64,000 nucleotides of DNA from positions 5,642,001 through 5,706,000 of the forward strand of contig CM060733.1 in NCBI GenBank assembly GCA_030704615.1, read 5' to 3'. This DNA comes from Takakia lepidozioides (Eukaryota; Streptophyta; Takakiopsida; Takakiales; Takakiaceae). Below, piece after piece: positions 44,739-63,846 of the stretch. Both the position numbers and the translations under genes were made by a program. Numbering within the stretch: the first letter of the stretch is position 1; each line of letters starts with the position of its first letter. The notes under the pieces were generated by a model. That model did no database searches and was not told the DNA's origin. It saw nothing but the letters and a program-made list of their open reading frames with translations.

Positions 44739-47643
44739 CGTATTGTTAATATATGTTTAACGCATAGGTACTACCTGCACAGTTATTTTGAGAAGGTCAC
44801 ACTCAAAAAAAAAAGTCCCCTGTTATCTTTAAAAAAGAAAAAAAAGAAAAAAAAAGAAAAGATTAAAAGAAGAAACCAGCTCAGTTGAATAAGTTAGTGC
44901 ACTTTGAGTCACCCTAGTGGTTTGCGGCTCAAATCCTGCTGCCTTGTCCTGTAGGCATGGTTTCGTGGCCGGTCGGTTAGTCTAGGGGTGGTGTCTACTG
45001 TATCCTGGGTGGCTTGTACGAAGGGCTTCATTTTTGGGGCTGAATTGTGAGATGTCTAAGGAACAAAATGGGGATGAAAAGTGATTGGATATGCCACACC
45101 CCTACAAGAATGTGCTTCTAACACTCCGGTGTGTACGAAAAGTGTGCTTCTAACCGCAAAATGGCACTTTCAAGGTTGTTTTTCTTTGCTTTTTAATTCA
45201 AGTCGGGCTCTACTAAGGTCTCCTTCTCATTAAAACAGGGGAAAAATATAATGCTACCCAGAACTGACATATTTGATTGTTTCTAGAACTTTTCCATGTA
45301 AAGAACGTCAAATCATTAGGAGGATTTGTTTGGAAGAACATCAGATTTCATGATAGAATTGTTGCGGATTTTATAATAGGATTGTTTTCATTGTCGAAAC
45401 AGACACGTATGAATGACGGTGAGCAGTTGTGGTAACTTAATCATACTGGAGGAGGATAGCTTGGCCTTCACCTTGAAGCAGGTGGCTGTTGGGGATGCAG
45501 CTGGTGGCAGTACTGCAGTATCAGATCCGGACGCTGCAGACTTGACCTAGCCTGGAGGCATTAAGTTTAATACACTCACGACAGAGTGTGGGCCCTGCTT
45601 GAACATACAAAAGTCACACTTAACATGATCACATCCAAGCAAGGACTGTCCCTCAAAAGAAGCTAGGAGGGCATCTACGGGGCAATAATAAGGCATTTTA
45701 TTGATTAGCAGAATACAGAATATATACTTAGTGCATTTACGGTCAAAAGCATGATCTCATGAACTAACAATTCTTTCCACGAGTCACTGTTGTACCTTCC
45801 CTTCCTTATTCAGCGGAGTTATGCCCCACTTTCTCCCAATTTGTCTACACTGTGACCGTTGAGGAAAGAGAGAGAGAGAGAGAGCAAGGTTGCTAATATT
45901 TTCTACAATAGTTTGACGGACGCACAGGAAGGCCTACCAGTTTGAGACTTAATTGTTGCCTGCATCAATAAAAATGGATAAAACCAGTCATCATGGACGA
46001 CCAAATGGTTTCCCAATCACAAGGCCTTCAAAATTCACCAGCTACAGGGTCCAAGTTATGCCCATGGGCTAAGTGCTGACTGAATGGCTCATGGACATCA
46101 TGTAAATATGATAGTATGAGTAAGCGCTCTTTAGATATGGATTACCTATTGAGAGTCGGTTCTAGACAGTGTCTCGGTGGATAGAGAAAGAAAGTGGGAA
46201 TTAGTCTGAGGTGCTCAATCCATGAATCCATAACTACAGTTATGTTCTTTTCCTAAAAACCTTAGATCCCTTTCTGGGCCATAAAATATTGTCACCGAAA
46301 GATTTAGAGTTACACAACTAAGTAGATTAGCAATAAAGCAAAAGTTTGGAATCTATAAGATGGAGAGTGTGCACGTGTCCATATAAAATTAGGAAGGATC
46401 CACTTCAAATTTAGGGTTTCCAGATATTGTATACCTTTCAGCTTCCCAGCTCAAGCTATCCACCATCTAATCACCATGGTAATTCACATGGTATCATCTA
46501 ATCACCAAGTACTCCTTTTATTTCTTCTTCAAAACAGCTTTCTGCCCCTCCCATCTCAACACAAGGTGCAAGTTTTCCTAATTTACTTTGTCTTCCTTCC
46601 TGAGCGCACTGTCAAGAAAACATAGAGAGGGTGTAGTTCATCTAGAGTGTCTTCCCAATTTTGCTTTAAGTCGTGGAAAGATCTCCGTGGCATCTACACG
46701 AGCCCCAGGCTCTGAATCCCCAACACAAGCCCTTGTCTCTCACAGTGCAAGTAAAGCAGGCGAGAGGAAGTTAGGAAGGGAGGCAGCATGTCAGCAGATT
46801 CAGCTGAAATTCGGAAAAAAATAATTTTCACTTGACTGAATTAACTAAATTCTAAATAGATGAGTTCTGTACTGTACAATCAAATGGATGAATGTTCACG
46901 GACGAATGTCGTCCGGCTCTGTTTGGGATGGAGAAGGTAGCATGGACGAATGTAGAGGGAGAGGGTCTCAACAGCTCCTTAAGTACTCAGATGAGAAACT
47001 ACACAGGGCCTCTGATTCCCTGTGAAGTGCCTCTGTAGCAATCCTTCACTGATATGAGTCACTGCATTCACCAAAAGGATTGGGGATACAAGTGAAGACG
47101 AAATGTAGTAAGCAGATAGGTCTCACATCCTCGAGCTGTTGAATGAGTGCTAAAATCCTTCGTCCTGTTGTAAGCACTTTGGACTTGTTCCCTAATCTTC
47201 CCTAGTCCTGAACACACGTGCGCAAGACATTGCCCATGTACTTGCTTAACAACTTCAACCCATGCTCCAGGTAGAGACTCTAACGTCATGTAGAGAGAAA
47301 ACTGAGCCACAATAAGTCTGGAGTCTGGACTAATTTGTGGTGAGAGAGTGTCTGAATGCAAGCTGTTGTGCTTTGGAAGTAGTGCCAGAGAGAAGTACAA
47401 AAGAGGCAGGCAAAACAGAGGTCAGGAAAATGAGGGAACTTTGGACGCCATCAATATGGCCACTAGTGTGAACGAGGGCACAAGGGCAGTCAAGGATTCC
47501 TCCCAAGTTAATTCATTATTTTTTCAATTGTCTCATTGACGAGTTCATCTTCAACAGAATGTTGTGGGGCAGCACTGGCCCAGCCAGACTTGAAACCTAC
47601 CCTTAGCTCTGATCACCTCTCTCAAACAAGCTGGTGACTCAAC
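44739..47643. other. Intergenic between CCDC39 and the farnesyltransferase gene
   Basis: It holds the presumed CCDC39 promoter and the 3' UTR of the downstream gene. At about 44880-44945 there is a degraded tRNA-like head ('ctcagttgaataagttagtg', 'ggctcaaatcctg'). A (GA)n run lies at 45868-45886. The frame at 46588-46824 shows no family resemblance and I do not call it. Confidence 0.55.
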
Positions 47644-50600
47644 CTAAACCTGAGGATCTTCACTCCTATATTCGCAAGGAGGAAGTTGTTTGAAGTAATA
47701 AACAGCTTCATAATAGCGTGACAAAATGACGTTGCAGAGGGGATGAACAGCCTCTAGCAAATTAGAATAAGGGCCTAGCACTGCACTTGGAGGTGGAGGT
47801 GCCCCAATGCGGTGTGCTGCACAGTATTGTGATGTCGAGAGCCCACTTAAGCAATAACAAGTGTGATAGTGATCTGGCGATTTACCAGGCTTGTCCCTGA
47901 GCCCTCCATTTAGCACCTTCACACCCGTGAATACACATCCATCTGTCAGTGGGACATCAGAAACAAAGAACTGATGCAATATATGTATTACACAACTCTT
48001 CAATCTGAACCTTGAACGATGCCTTCAGCTACATTCAAGACACCCCGACAATTTCATATACAGATACTGTGAGGCTTGCAGGATGCCAATCTGACTGGAA
48101 CTGCCGTACTTCTCTACAAGCAGTTATGTCATCTTGTCAGATGAAGTTGCACCCTAGTAGGTGGGCAACCCACACAGGAACATAGGGGAGTGTATAGAGG
48201 CTACATGACAGTATTTGCTTGGAAAGCGGAATGCCTTCTGAGAGCTTCATTGCAGTTGTGTAGTGTGAGCAAAGCAGTGATTGGTATCCAGATCAGTGCA
48301 TTCGGCTAGATAGAAGATGCATAACCTTCAACAATTTATTCTTACCTGGCAGCACAGTAAAATATACCCTTGCAGTGCTTGTGTGTTGAACAGAGGTCCA
48401 TAAAGTAACTGTTCATCGGAGCCCAGCTGGTCTTTGACTGAGGATCCTGCTCCATCTTTCACCCTCTCCCTCTCTGCGCTCCCAGGCTCCTCTTCCTTTA
48501 TTTCCTCAAATGTCACTGTGATGGGGGCCCTGTCGACCCGGGTTTCAATGACCGGGAACAGCCATTCTGCTTTAACTCTTCCATGTTCCACATCACCTTC
48601 GCCCTCCTTGACAAGCATCTCAGGTACGCCCCAGTCTGTTGAACGAGATGACTCTCGGCCATCAGAGTCTGCACTAGAATCTCCTTTCTCTTGAACACTA
48701 GTTGACCAAGTCCCGTCCAACCCTTCTTCCCTTACGTCTGCCTCTCTCCTGGAGGTAGATTCTGGCGTCTCTAGCCCAATCTCTTCATCTGTAGACATTG
48801 TATGTGAGCCGTCAAGAGACATCAAGCAGTCAATCATAACAACTGCTCTTACATACTACAAAGCTGGACACTTTCATATGCTTTTCTTATCGTATCTAGT
48901 AGAAGCAACTTCCTGACTATGAAGTGTGATTCTCCTCCAGCATAAAGATTATATACACAACTCCCTCCTAAGAGTCCCAAACAGACCTGACTGGTGGCTT
49001 GGACAGTGGGCTTATGATCCGTGGTAAAAGTTAAACTCTCATTTGCTGCACTCAGACTACTCACCTACAAAGAACAGAGAGGTTACCATGTTTTTCCACT
49101 TGGGCAATGTTACTGCGGTCGCATGCTGCCCAAATGGGAGTGTTCCATGTAGCTTGCTGAGACACTAGATTGGACATCAGCTGCTGTAGCATTGGGAAAA
49201 CACCTCCCTGCAGAACCATGCCTTTGTTAATCGTTACCTCCCTCTCTTCTGCCCCGCTATCACCACTTATGATATACCTGCAGGCCATATGTGCCTACGT
49301 CTTCCAAGGGAACGGAAAATTGGCAGGTTGGAAAAACTGCAACGTGAAGACCAACTATGCCCCGCTTGCACTGGGAACTACAGGGAAATTGAAAGTGAAG
49401 AACATTTCTTCTTTCAATGTCATTTATACTATGAGATCCATGGGAGACTCAACCGCCTACTCCGGGATACCCAATGTCTCACCGAGGATAAAAAATGCTT
49501 GGCTGCTTACCTGCATGAACTGTTGACTTTCAGACATTCCCTTGAGCTTTAGTTGCTTTTGGGCTATTTGTGGCCCCTCTCTCTTTCTTGTTTCTTTCTT
49601 CCTCTTGTCCCATGAGCTTCCCGCAGACATTATAAAGTACCATTTCATTTCACTTCTTCCTTTCTCTCCCCTTTTTCTTCCTTATTTTCTGTTCTTCTAT
49701 CCGTGTCTCTTCGGACTCCTGCAGACATGATAAATGTCTTTCTCTACTTCTTTCGCTCTCCCCACCTTTTCCGCCCACACTGGACGCGGGGCCTATGGGC
49801 ACAAGGCTGCGGCCAACAACATCTTATGAGTACATTCTCTCCACGTCCATCTACCTACAGGATGGGAGGTCGACCGCCTAAGGCCCTACAGAAATCACAG
49901 TTTTGGAAGTATAGATTTCTTGTTCCAGACTTGCTGCAGGGTTTCTGGGGCCAAGTCTTGCAAGCACAATTTCATTAGAACATCTCCACTCTTCTCTCTT
50001 CTTTGTCACTCTCACAGACACAGAGAGCACGACACAGACAGACTTACATGGGAATCTACATGTGTGCAGATTGGGTGTCTTACCTAGATTCTGGCACACT
50101 TGAATGATCCAAGAAGATACACGCGACATGCATAGACAGTCCCAAGCACAAACCAATTGCATGCATACATACCTCTGTAGAATACCTTGTATATTTGTGC
50201 AAAAAGCTACAGAAAGGATGAGAGCAGAACCTGCCAGAAGGAGTAGCAGCCATCAACCAGCTTGTTTGTGCGACCTTGGAAGCCTCCTTCCACCTTACCT
50301 TGCCGAAACACCACCCAATGCTGTCCCAGCCAACAGGTATGCATTTTAACCCATTGCAGCATTGGAAATATTGCAAGTTCACCCCATGCACTCTCTAAAA
50401 GGAGATACAAATTTCAACCTCGTGAAAGTTACTAGAAAGCCTCCTAGTGTATTTTTGCCCTGTTTAGGGGGCTTTGGAGGATCAGGGTACACTATATCTT
50501 TAAGTCAGTAGTTAAGTGCAGGCCACAGCCCTGCCACAGATGCCCATGTAAACATGGTGCCCAGACATGTGAATTAATGTGCTTGACGTCTTTGCACATT

Positions 50601-53600
50601 CTCTGCAGCATTCAACCTTGTCAACAAAGGATCCTTCCCGCTCCCGATTACCCGATTTGACCAAGATGATGCATTTAATCGGCTTAATTTGCAGTAGCCA
50701 GTCATACGAAGAAAAATATTCATGCTGTACCCAAAGTATTGAGTGAATGACTCCAGAATGATATCTACTCCAGGTGCATAAGAAAAGAGGAAGAAATAAA
50801 CATTGGCATTTCGACAGGGTAGTGGTTGGACAAGAATCTCACGACTAGGTTGGGAAGGTCAAGCACATCCACTTGGCCTAAAAGTGTAAGTGCTGCTAGC
50901 CCACAAAATGTGTATCTGCAGGTTGGCAAAACCAGCAACAAATCAGTAACAAAGACATGCATCATGTAACAACCTCCAGTGAAGTAGATAAATAATTCTA
51001 CATACATAGGCAATACAGAGCTGCTGCCCTCCAATCCAACCATCAAGGTCAACACAAGGTTCCTGAAGTGTGCTGCAATCCATGATCATCGAAGTTTCGA
51101 CTCAACTGCATGGTTGCTCTGCACAATTAGCTAGCGTGTCTTTGGGAAGTCTCCCCCAAAAACAGCCCTTTTAACCCAAATTCCAGATTTATGCCAATGC
51201 AGAAGATGAATGGAATCTTCCAATGTAGAAGACACAAACTGCTTGTCCAGTACATAGAACCCCAACCCTCCTCCCTTCTCCCCTCCAAAAAATACAAGGG
51301 AAAATTAGGGCCTACGAGGAAGATGTTTGACAAGAAAGAAACTCAACCAGTGTTGGCTAGAGCATAAAGAGGTGAAGGGCTGCCACCAGGTGAACCTCTT
51401 GGCTTTTCCCTCATGGGATATCCTACAGGCGAAACAAAAGAATTTGCCTCTAAGCAATGCAAACAAGAAAGGTCCAAAGGTTCCCTACCCGCCATGTGCT
51501 TCAGCACCTGGTTCCCCACCAATGCCTCCCTCATAAGTCTGGCAGCTGCACTTCAACACCAAGTCATGTTGAGAGGGTCTACCAGCTTCCTATGTACTAC
51601 AGAATTGCGTCCAAGGAAATATCTTGGGGGAAAGAATGTACTTATTAACTGCTTCCTGAGAGCTTTTCCTGTGATGTATACTTTAGGCATTGTGGCATCT
51701 TTCAGGTTGTGATCTTTTACTCACTAGAGTACTTTCTTCTTGATGTTGTGCAGGCAGGTTCAGACTTTTGGCTTGTAGCAGCCTGGCAAGCTTCTATGTC
51801 TGGCCGGTGGCCTCTTATGTAGCTTCTCGCTCCTGCAGCTTTTCTCTACTGTGTACGTTAAGAGCTCTTCCAATGACATTTGAGGACATCTTGTGGCCTT
51901 CCTCTTAGAAAGATAATTAAAGTAAATGAACAGAGAGAAAGAGAGAGAACCTGCGAATGTACTCGGGTAGGTTTTCCACCAGTTGGGGCACAACTATGTC
52001 CAGCAAGTGTGCAACCTGGCCATGCCACTCTCATTTAGTCCTTATTTCGAAAACAAGATGCATAAACCCCGAGTGGGACTCACCAACCAATGATGTGCAG
52101 GCTTAGAGGTCTATCACAAGATTTTTGCCATAAACCCCTAGTCAAGAAGGGAACAGACCAAACAGAGCCCTCGGAGGAAATGGAAGGAAATGGTACTTTA
52201 TAACGTCCGCGGAAAGCTCAAAGAGCTTATGGGACAAAATGGGAGAAAACTTGAGAGCGGAAACTAAACCAGAGCCAAAAAAAACTACTGCTCGAGGGAT
52301 TGTCTAGGGGTGAAGGCCTCGTGGAGAGAGAACAGCAATCATCCAGGGGCATGTACGTTTGCCGTAGCCTTGGGGACATAGACCCCGCGCGCACTTTGGG
52401 CAATAGAATGTACTCATAAGACGTTGTTTGCCGTAGCCTTGTGGCCATTTACCCCGCGTCCAGTTTGAGCGGAAACCAAAGGGACAGAACCTACCTCTGT
52501 CAGGGGCTGACGTTGGTAGTAAGCCTTACCTTGATACATAGAATTGATCCAGGTTTTCCAGATATCCTCTAGAATCCCTTCACACAAGCATCAATCTGCT
52601 GTGTGTGATTTGCCCAAAAACTAGGCCTCAGAAGGGCCTGGGCTTTTGGCTCAGCCTCGAGACTTTCAAAATTGGTAAACAGAGGTACAGGCACAATTCC
52701 CTTGATAGATTTGAAGAGAGCGTCTCTTTGGTGAGAAAACCCTGGACAGTGTATCAGAAAATGAATAGTGTCTTCAGGTTGCCCACACAACGGGCAATTG
52801 CACTCTCCCTTTCCTCTCTGCTTCTGTTTGCTGTTCAAAGGTAGGCTTCCTGCCCTGAGTTTAAATTTCAGTCTAGTGCCGAGAGTGGGTAGACCCTTGA
52901 GGTCATCCAAGATGTCCTCCCCCATGTCACAGACTGGAAACAAGTTCAGGGAAGTTTTCTGCCTAACTTCATTTTCATCAGACAATTTCATGGCAACAGA
53001 CATGGCTTTGGACACTACAGCCTCTAAGTCAGATTTATCCAGCAGGGTCAAGACTCGCGGATCCAGATCCATCTCTTCTACTCTCTTCTGCCAGGACTTA
53101 GCCTGTTTGGCAGGGCGGTCCTGTTTCCAAGATATATAGTCGACTAACTTAGGATATCTGGTGTTGGACATATAGAGAGATAGAAGGAGAAACAAAGAGA
53201 GAAATTGGAAAAGAGAGAATTTATTTTGTTCCCGGGAGGCATGAAGGGCCCAAGGGACAGGTAGAACAACTAGAAACCCACTGCAAAATTCACCGAAGAC
53301 TGCCTACAGACAAAGTGATGAATTCAAATAAGCTGCAAGACCTTTGGGTCCTCAAAAAGAGAGAGGGAGAGCACATTACATATAACTCAAAACTCTCTCA
53401 ATGCATGCATGGGGGTCACGTAAGGAGAAGGTCAACATACAGATATGGCAGTGTAGCAGCCACGCACATCTATCTCGCCTTCTTCATGCATTCTGTGTGT
53501 TTGCAACAACAACAATTTGACTTGGATCACAAAAGTCACTTCTTCACATTTCTGGTATAAATACTGAGGCCTGCATGTTCGTTGGCAGCTGATCCCATGT

Positions 53601-56360
53601 GCTTTGGGCTTTGGGTGATTTCGGGAGACAAGTTCACCCTCCTTTTCTTTGCTTTTTCCCAGTAAAGCAGTTTCATACAACCAACATTAGCCCAGTGGTA
53701 AGGGCACAAGCCGCCTCACTAGAGGTTGTGGGTTCAAACCTGTATGTCCACCTTCCCACCGGAAGGCAATAGCCCTTCGGGGTCAAGTGACACCATAAGT
53801 TACGCTTGCTGTGGTAATGCGGTCACTTTTTTTGAAGACATTTAAATTTTAAAAGCAGTTTATGCCAAACCAAGGGGAAATCATGGTGTCTCTTCATCAT
53901 GAAGGGCTACTGCCTTCTGTTTGGAAGCAGGACGGACACCTTCTAGCAACTGGAACCAGGGCAGTGCGGTTGCTCAAACCTTTCCCCAAGGACTCTAAAG
54001 CCCCCAGATATCCATACATTATGTGACTGGTCGAGTGGTGCCCTTTCATTGAGGAATAGACTGAAATGGGTGGCATCCAACTTACTCGTATATGACTGTA
54101 ACCCAAACAATTGCAAGGTGGCCTTGTGCCCTATCACCAGGCCACCTGTCGGATGCTTGCATATACGAATATAAAGGCCTTGAGAAAAGTTACAATCTTT
54201 CAGTTCAGTCATGGTCACTCTATGTTCATTGCAAAACGACCTGGACGAACCCTAGTAAACTCAAGACATAATAGATTCGAAACTTGAGCTTGCGTTCAAG
54301 CAGGTAGAAGAATACCTGAAGCCTCCAGCAGGTTGTTTCATGCGAAGCAGAAATTGCAGCATCTTTTTCCTGCTCATCTGCCAATGCTTCTTGTTAGAGC
54401 TTCCCAAAAGGCACTTTGTGTACTTCCATATTCAACTTCACAGCGACGACCATCCAGTTGATATCACACTGGGAGTGAAGGACCAAGATGATATAGAAGT
54501 AGATTTTAAGCAGTTCCAGGTGGGAAGACAGCAGAGACCCTCTACCTGTCAATGGAAGCAAGTGCTTGAGCTCCACCCACTGTTACAAGAGTGTTCACTG
54601 CAGCATATGTTGTTGCCAAATGTGGCATCTAAGATCACAACACAATAATCACAAACCATAGAGGTGAGCCAGCTGTCCATAACCACTGAGGGGGTGATGA
54701 CTGAGCCTGAAGACAAATGAACTTAAGTCCACAGTCACTGGACATTACTGAAGGACAACAAAAGAGACTTCCATCAGGGACAATCACATGAAAGTTCTGT
54801 TCTGGAGAGTATTGAATGAGTACGTTTCACTCATAGTGTGTTCCAATATGAAGTCGTAAAAATGGAACAAGTTAAACTGAGCATTATTCAAACATTGCTA
54901 GCAGAAACTCAAGCTGTGAAGGGTATAAAGAATTAGCACACCAGAAGTCCTTCCAGAAGGAAATCCCCCTCTTTAAAACAAATAGCCTTCCCATGTATGC
55001 AGACATCCCCCAGACTAATCTGTGTCATAATGAACTGAGATTTAAGTTCAAAAACTTTCCACCTGTCCTGGTCCACCACCATAGCCACCATTTGGGTCCT
55101 GCACTCAAGAAGAAAGTGCACAAAAGCAATGTTACCTCCTTTCTTTAACCAAGCAAGCTGCAATCCTCAATCCCAATCCTCCCTTTGCTACATGTGCAAA
55201 AATAATAGGCATCTATACTTGCCCACAAAGCTGGCCTCAGAACTCACATGCAACTCAGCGCACAGCATTCTCGAAATGGACTTCTGCTAGAAAGACACCT
55301 GGCAACGTGTGAGAAAGTCCACTGTTCGATTTGCTGTTCCAGGGTCCAAGGGCTCATCGAGCATTGCAAGTGAATGTAAAATCCAGTAGCATAGCCAGGG
55401 CCGGCTGCACAAGTTGCACCCTGACACACTTAAGCTTTGAGCACAGAAACAAAGCCAATGGTGGGGTACCTGTCTCTTTAACTCCTTAACCCTTACACAC
55501 TCACACACCTCTAAGATGATAAAATGACTGCTTTCCTTGTACTGCCATTGCACACTGACATGGAAGCCAAGCAAACGAGTAAGCACACAGTCCACCGATT
55601 ACCTATCCAATGCATCGTAACGTTGAAAAGGCAGATAGACTTTGATAGTTTAGGGATCAAATTTGAAACTTGAGAAAGTCCATACCTGGCATCAAGGACT
55701 GCATATGTGTGGCTAAGGCGCCGAAATCCTCGCTTCAAGTATGCAATATGCTCATCCCTCCAAAGCTCCAGTCTGCCGTCCCTCAGCCCACTTCACTGAT
55801 GATTCACAACAGACGAGGACCAACGCCCACACTGTTCTACTGCCAAGGTTGTGGTTCGCTTCACAAATGACCAGAATCATGTTGCTTTTCCTAGGCGAGG
55901 ATGAGAGGCTTGAATCATTAATATTACACTTGTTTCAAGTCCCATCGCTATCTGACTGGGTTTCACCATTTTTTTTTATTAGAGGCTATCCCAATGAACA
56001 GGCCAATTGGCCAGACAGGTCAAAGCGGTCTTTTCTGCTGATGCAAACAGAGCATGCGGAAGATGGATAAACGGCAGTTCAATATCCTTCACACCTAGCT
56101 TCCTCACAAAGAAAAAATACATGATAGTTGGAAAGAAAGTAAAGGCTCCCGAATTTTCTGCTACTCCATCAATTGACAAAAACCCTAAAAGAGGAGCAAG
56201 ACGATAAAAATAGTGCATTAAAGCGGAAAGGAAAGCGACCATACAGCAGAGAGTGATGTTGCGTGGATGCAGAGGCAAATGCTTTCAATAGCATCCCCAC
56301 ATTGTCTTCCAAGTCTCTCTGCATTCTCTCCGTCGCCGAAGCTGAAGATGAGGCCGCCAT
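47644..56360 (-). CDS. FTB: Protein farnesyltransferase subunit beta (ERA1 orthologue)
   Basis: Zinc-binding catalytic subunit that farnesylates CaaX proteins in the cytosol; in Arabidopsis its loss gives ABA hypersensitivity. Exons: 56245-56360, 55686-55772, 55299-55404, 55063-55098, 54546-54628, 54316-54369, 53441-53492, 51951-52015, 51489-51545, 50843-50915, 50231-50320, 49087-49207, 48857-49045, 48346-48788, 47644-47916. Together 1845 bases, 614 residues plus stop, every phase closing. Markers: RPWLCYWILHSLAML, GGYGGGPGQ (a 36-base exon), MPHLATTYAAVNTLVTVGG, GEIDVRGCYTAIS, CQTYEGGIGGEPGAEAHGG, GGFQGRTNKLVDGCYSFWQ (Asp and Cys zinc ligands) and GLRDKPGKSPDHYHTCYCLS (His zinc ligand). An acidic insertion of about 170 residues (exons 13-14) enlarges it; plant orthologues have a shorter one there. 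Exon 13's 3' end (68-base intron) is the least certain. Confidence 0.93.
49289..49850 (+). mobile_element. LINE 3' end in farnesyltransferase intron 11 (antisense to gene)
   Basis: The frame 49289-49552 has LQREDQLCPACTG then EEHFFFQCHLYYEIHGRL, the C-terminal cysteine/histidine knuckle of plant LINE reverse transcriptases. The 3' UTR follows with 'tttgggctatttgtggcccctctctctttcttgtttc', 'cttgtcccatgagcttcccgcagac' and, at about 49790-49840, the 'gcacaaggctgcggcca' word. The same tail is at 61230-61430. Confidence 0.85.
52110..53230 (-). mobile_element. 5'-truncated LINE in farnesyltransferase intron 7 (sense to gene)
   Basis: The minus-strand frame 52569-53195 (208 residues) carries GECNCPLCGQPEDTIHFLIH followed by CPGF, the LINE C-terminal zinc knuckle, and ends PLFTNFESLEAEPKA...DACVKGF. 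The 3' UTR to about 52110 has two copies of 'ggccacaaggctacggcaaa' variants and 'cccataagctctttgagctt'. The frame is open, so the insertion is fairly young. Confidence 0.88.
53685..53830 (+). mobile_element. tRNA-derived SINE in farnesyltransferase intron 6
   Basis: 'ttagcccagtggtaagggca' (A box) and 'ggttgtgggttcaaacctg' (B box) form a tRNA-like head. No acceptor stem closes, and an unrelated body follows ('cttcccaccggaaggcaata'). Confidence 0.75.
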
Positions 56361-57668
56361 AGCCTGAATAGAAGCCCAAATGAAGCCGATCAAGCCCCCC
56401 AACTAGCTTACCTGCGGATTCCTCCTCCGATATTTCACGACACGACTGTTTCCACGCTCTCTCCACAACCAGACCCGCTTCCACTCCACCCTCGCCTCCG
56501 CGCCAGGGAACATTCATCCACACGAATGTGGAACCGCAAGGTCTCCCCAACCTCATTCGTTCATATCATCCATCGACGTTGACATTATTTGATTTTTGTT
56601 TCCTGAAAAATGGGACATTTGTTTTCACGTCATATTAAGGAGGAAAACATACAATATAGAATAAATAAATAAAAATCCGACGAACGTTGGAGTTGACCAG
56701 TCATTCATCGACGAGCCCATGGATGTCATCCATGTCGTGACCCGGCTGTTCGCTCAAAAGCAAGGTCGCCAAGTCAGACTGCAAGGGCCCGGCTCCCTAG
56801 CGATACACGTGTCACGTTGCGCTGTAGCCCTCTTACACGTGCCAATCTGCTCGTAGAGGCACAAAGTTACGTGTCGTCTCGCTCACTGTAGGTAGGCCTG
56901 CTTTACTTGGCAGCATTCTTAGCAGACCAAGAGGACGACGCAGACCAAGACACACACTAAGCTTATAAACTCTTGTTCCTTAACTCATTCTCAACGAAAG
57001 AAATGAGAAGCACATCATGTGTGGATTGAACGAGAAACAAATTCTCTTTGCAACAAATGAAAGAATGAGATGTGGGGCTTAAAGAATACTTGGAGCAAGT
57101 AACAAGAGTGTAAGTGAAGGGGGAGGGAGAAGAAGAAGATGGTGGTGCTGGGTTCAAATCCATTTGTTCGTGGTTGGTGCTGGCAGGGGTTGTTGGATGG
57201 CCTGTGTCCTGCTACATGTTGGACAAGTGGGACTGAGTCCTGACTGGGAGTGTCAAGAGGGGAAAGCACTTTTGGGAGTCAGTGAGAGAGGTAGAAGAAG
57301 AGGGTCTTGGTGCCCTCTTTTGAAATATGACAAACGGTAGGAAAGTTATTGTTTTGTGGAAGTTGAGGGGATGGGAACTTACAGCTTCAGAGGGAAGGTA
57401 GCTGTAGCATATTGTGAGGGAGGGAGGGAGGGAGGGAGGGAGGAGCTGGGGAGGTGAAGGGGAAGGCTTCTCACTGACAGAGGGAGATTGGGAGGATTAA
57501 AAGAGGCTCCTTGCATATATAGAGAGAGTAAACGAGAATTAAAATGACTGAGAAGGTGGAGGGTTATTAAGAGGGTTTGGTTTGGCTTACAGCCCCGTGT
57601 TTGTGTTTGTGTGTGAGGGAGAGAAAGAGAGAGAGATCCTGCTGGTAAACACTTACCCGGTTGAGAAG
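56361..57668. promoter_or_regulatory. Shared 5' region of the divergent FTB and MDHAR genes with clustered ACGTG boxes
   Basis: Start codons at 56360 (minus) and 57669 (plus) leave 1.3 kb. Three ACGTG cores sit within 71 bases: acACGTGtc at 56805-56813, acACGTGcc at 56835-56843 and tACGTGtc at 56868-56875. ACGTGTC-type G-box/ABRE elements bind bZIP factors in ABA and stress responses. A CCAAT lies at 56842-56846. GGGA repeats (57416-57442) and GA repeats near 57620 precede the MDHAR start. Transcription starts are not known. Confidence 0.6.

Positions 57669-63846
<6,178 letters not shown>

Noticed and set aside
43430-44760. Several plus-strand frames of 60-121 residues
   Set aside because: Antisense shadows of the repeat-rich first exon of CCDC39; their apparent repeats mirror the real gene.
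46588-46824. 78-residue plus-strand frame between two genes
   Set aside because: No recognisable motif, conservation or splice context.
53685-53760. Possible tRNA gene
   Set aside because: A and B boxes are present but no acceptor stem or anticodon arm closes, so it is called a SINE head.
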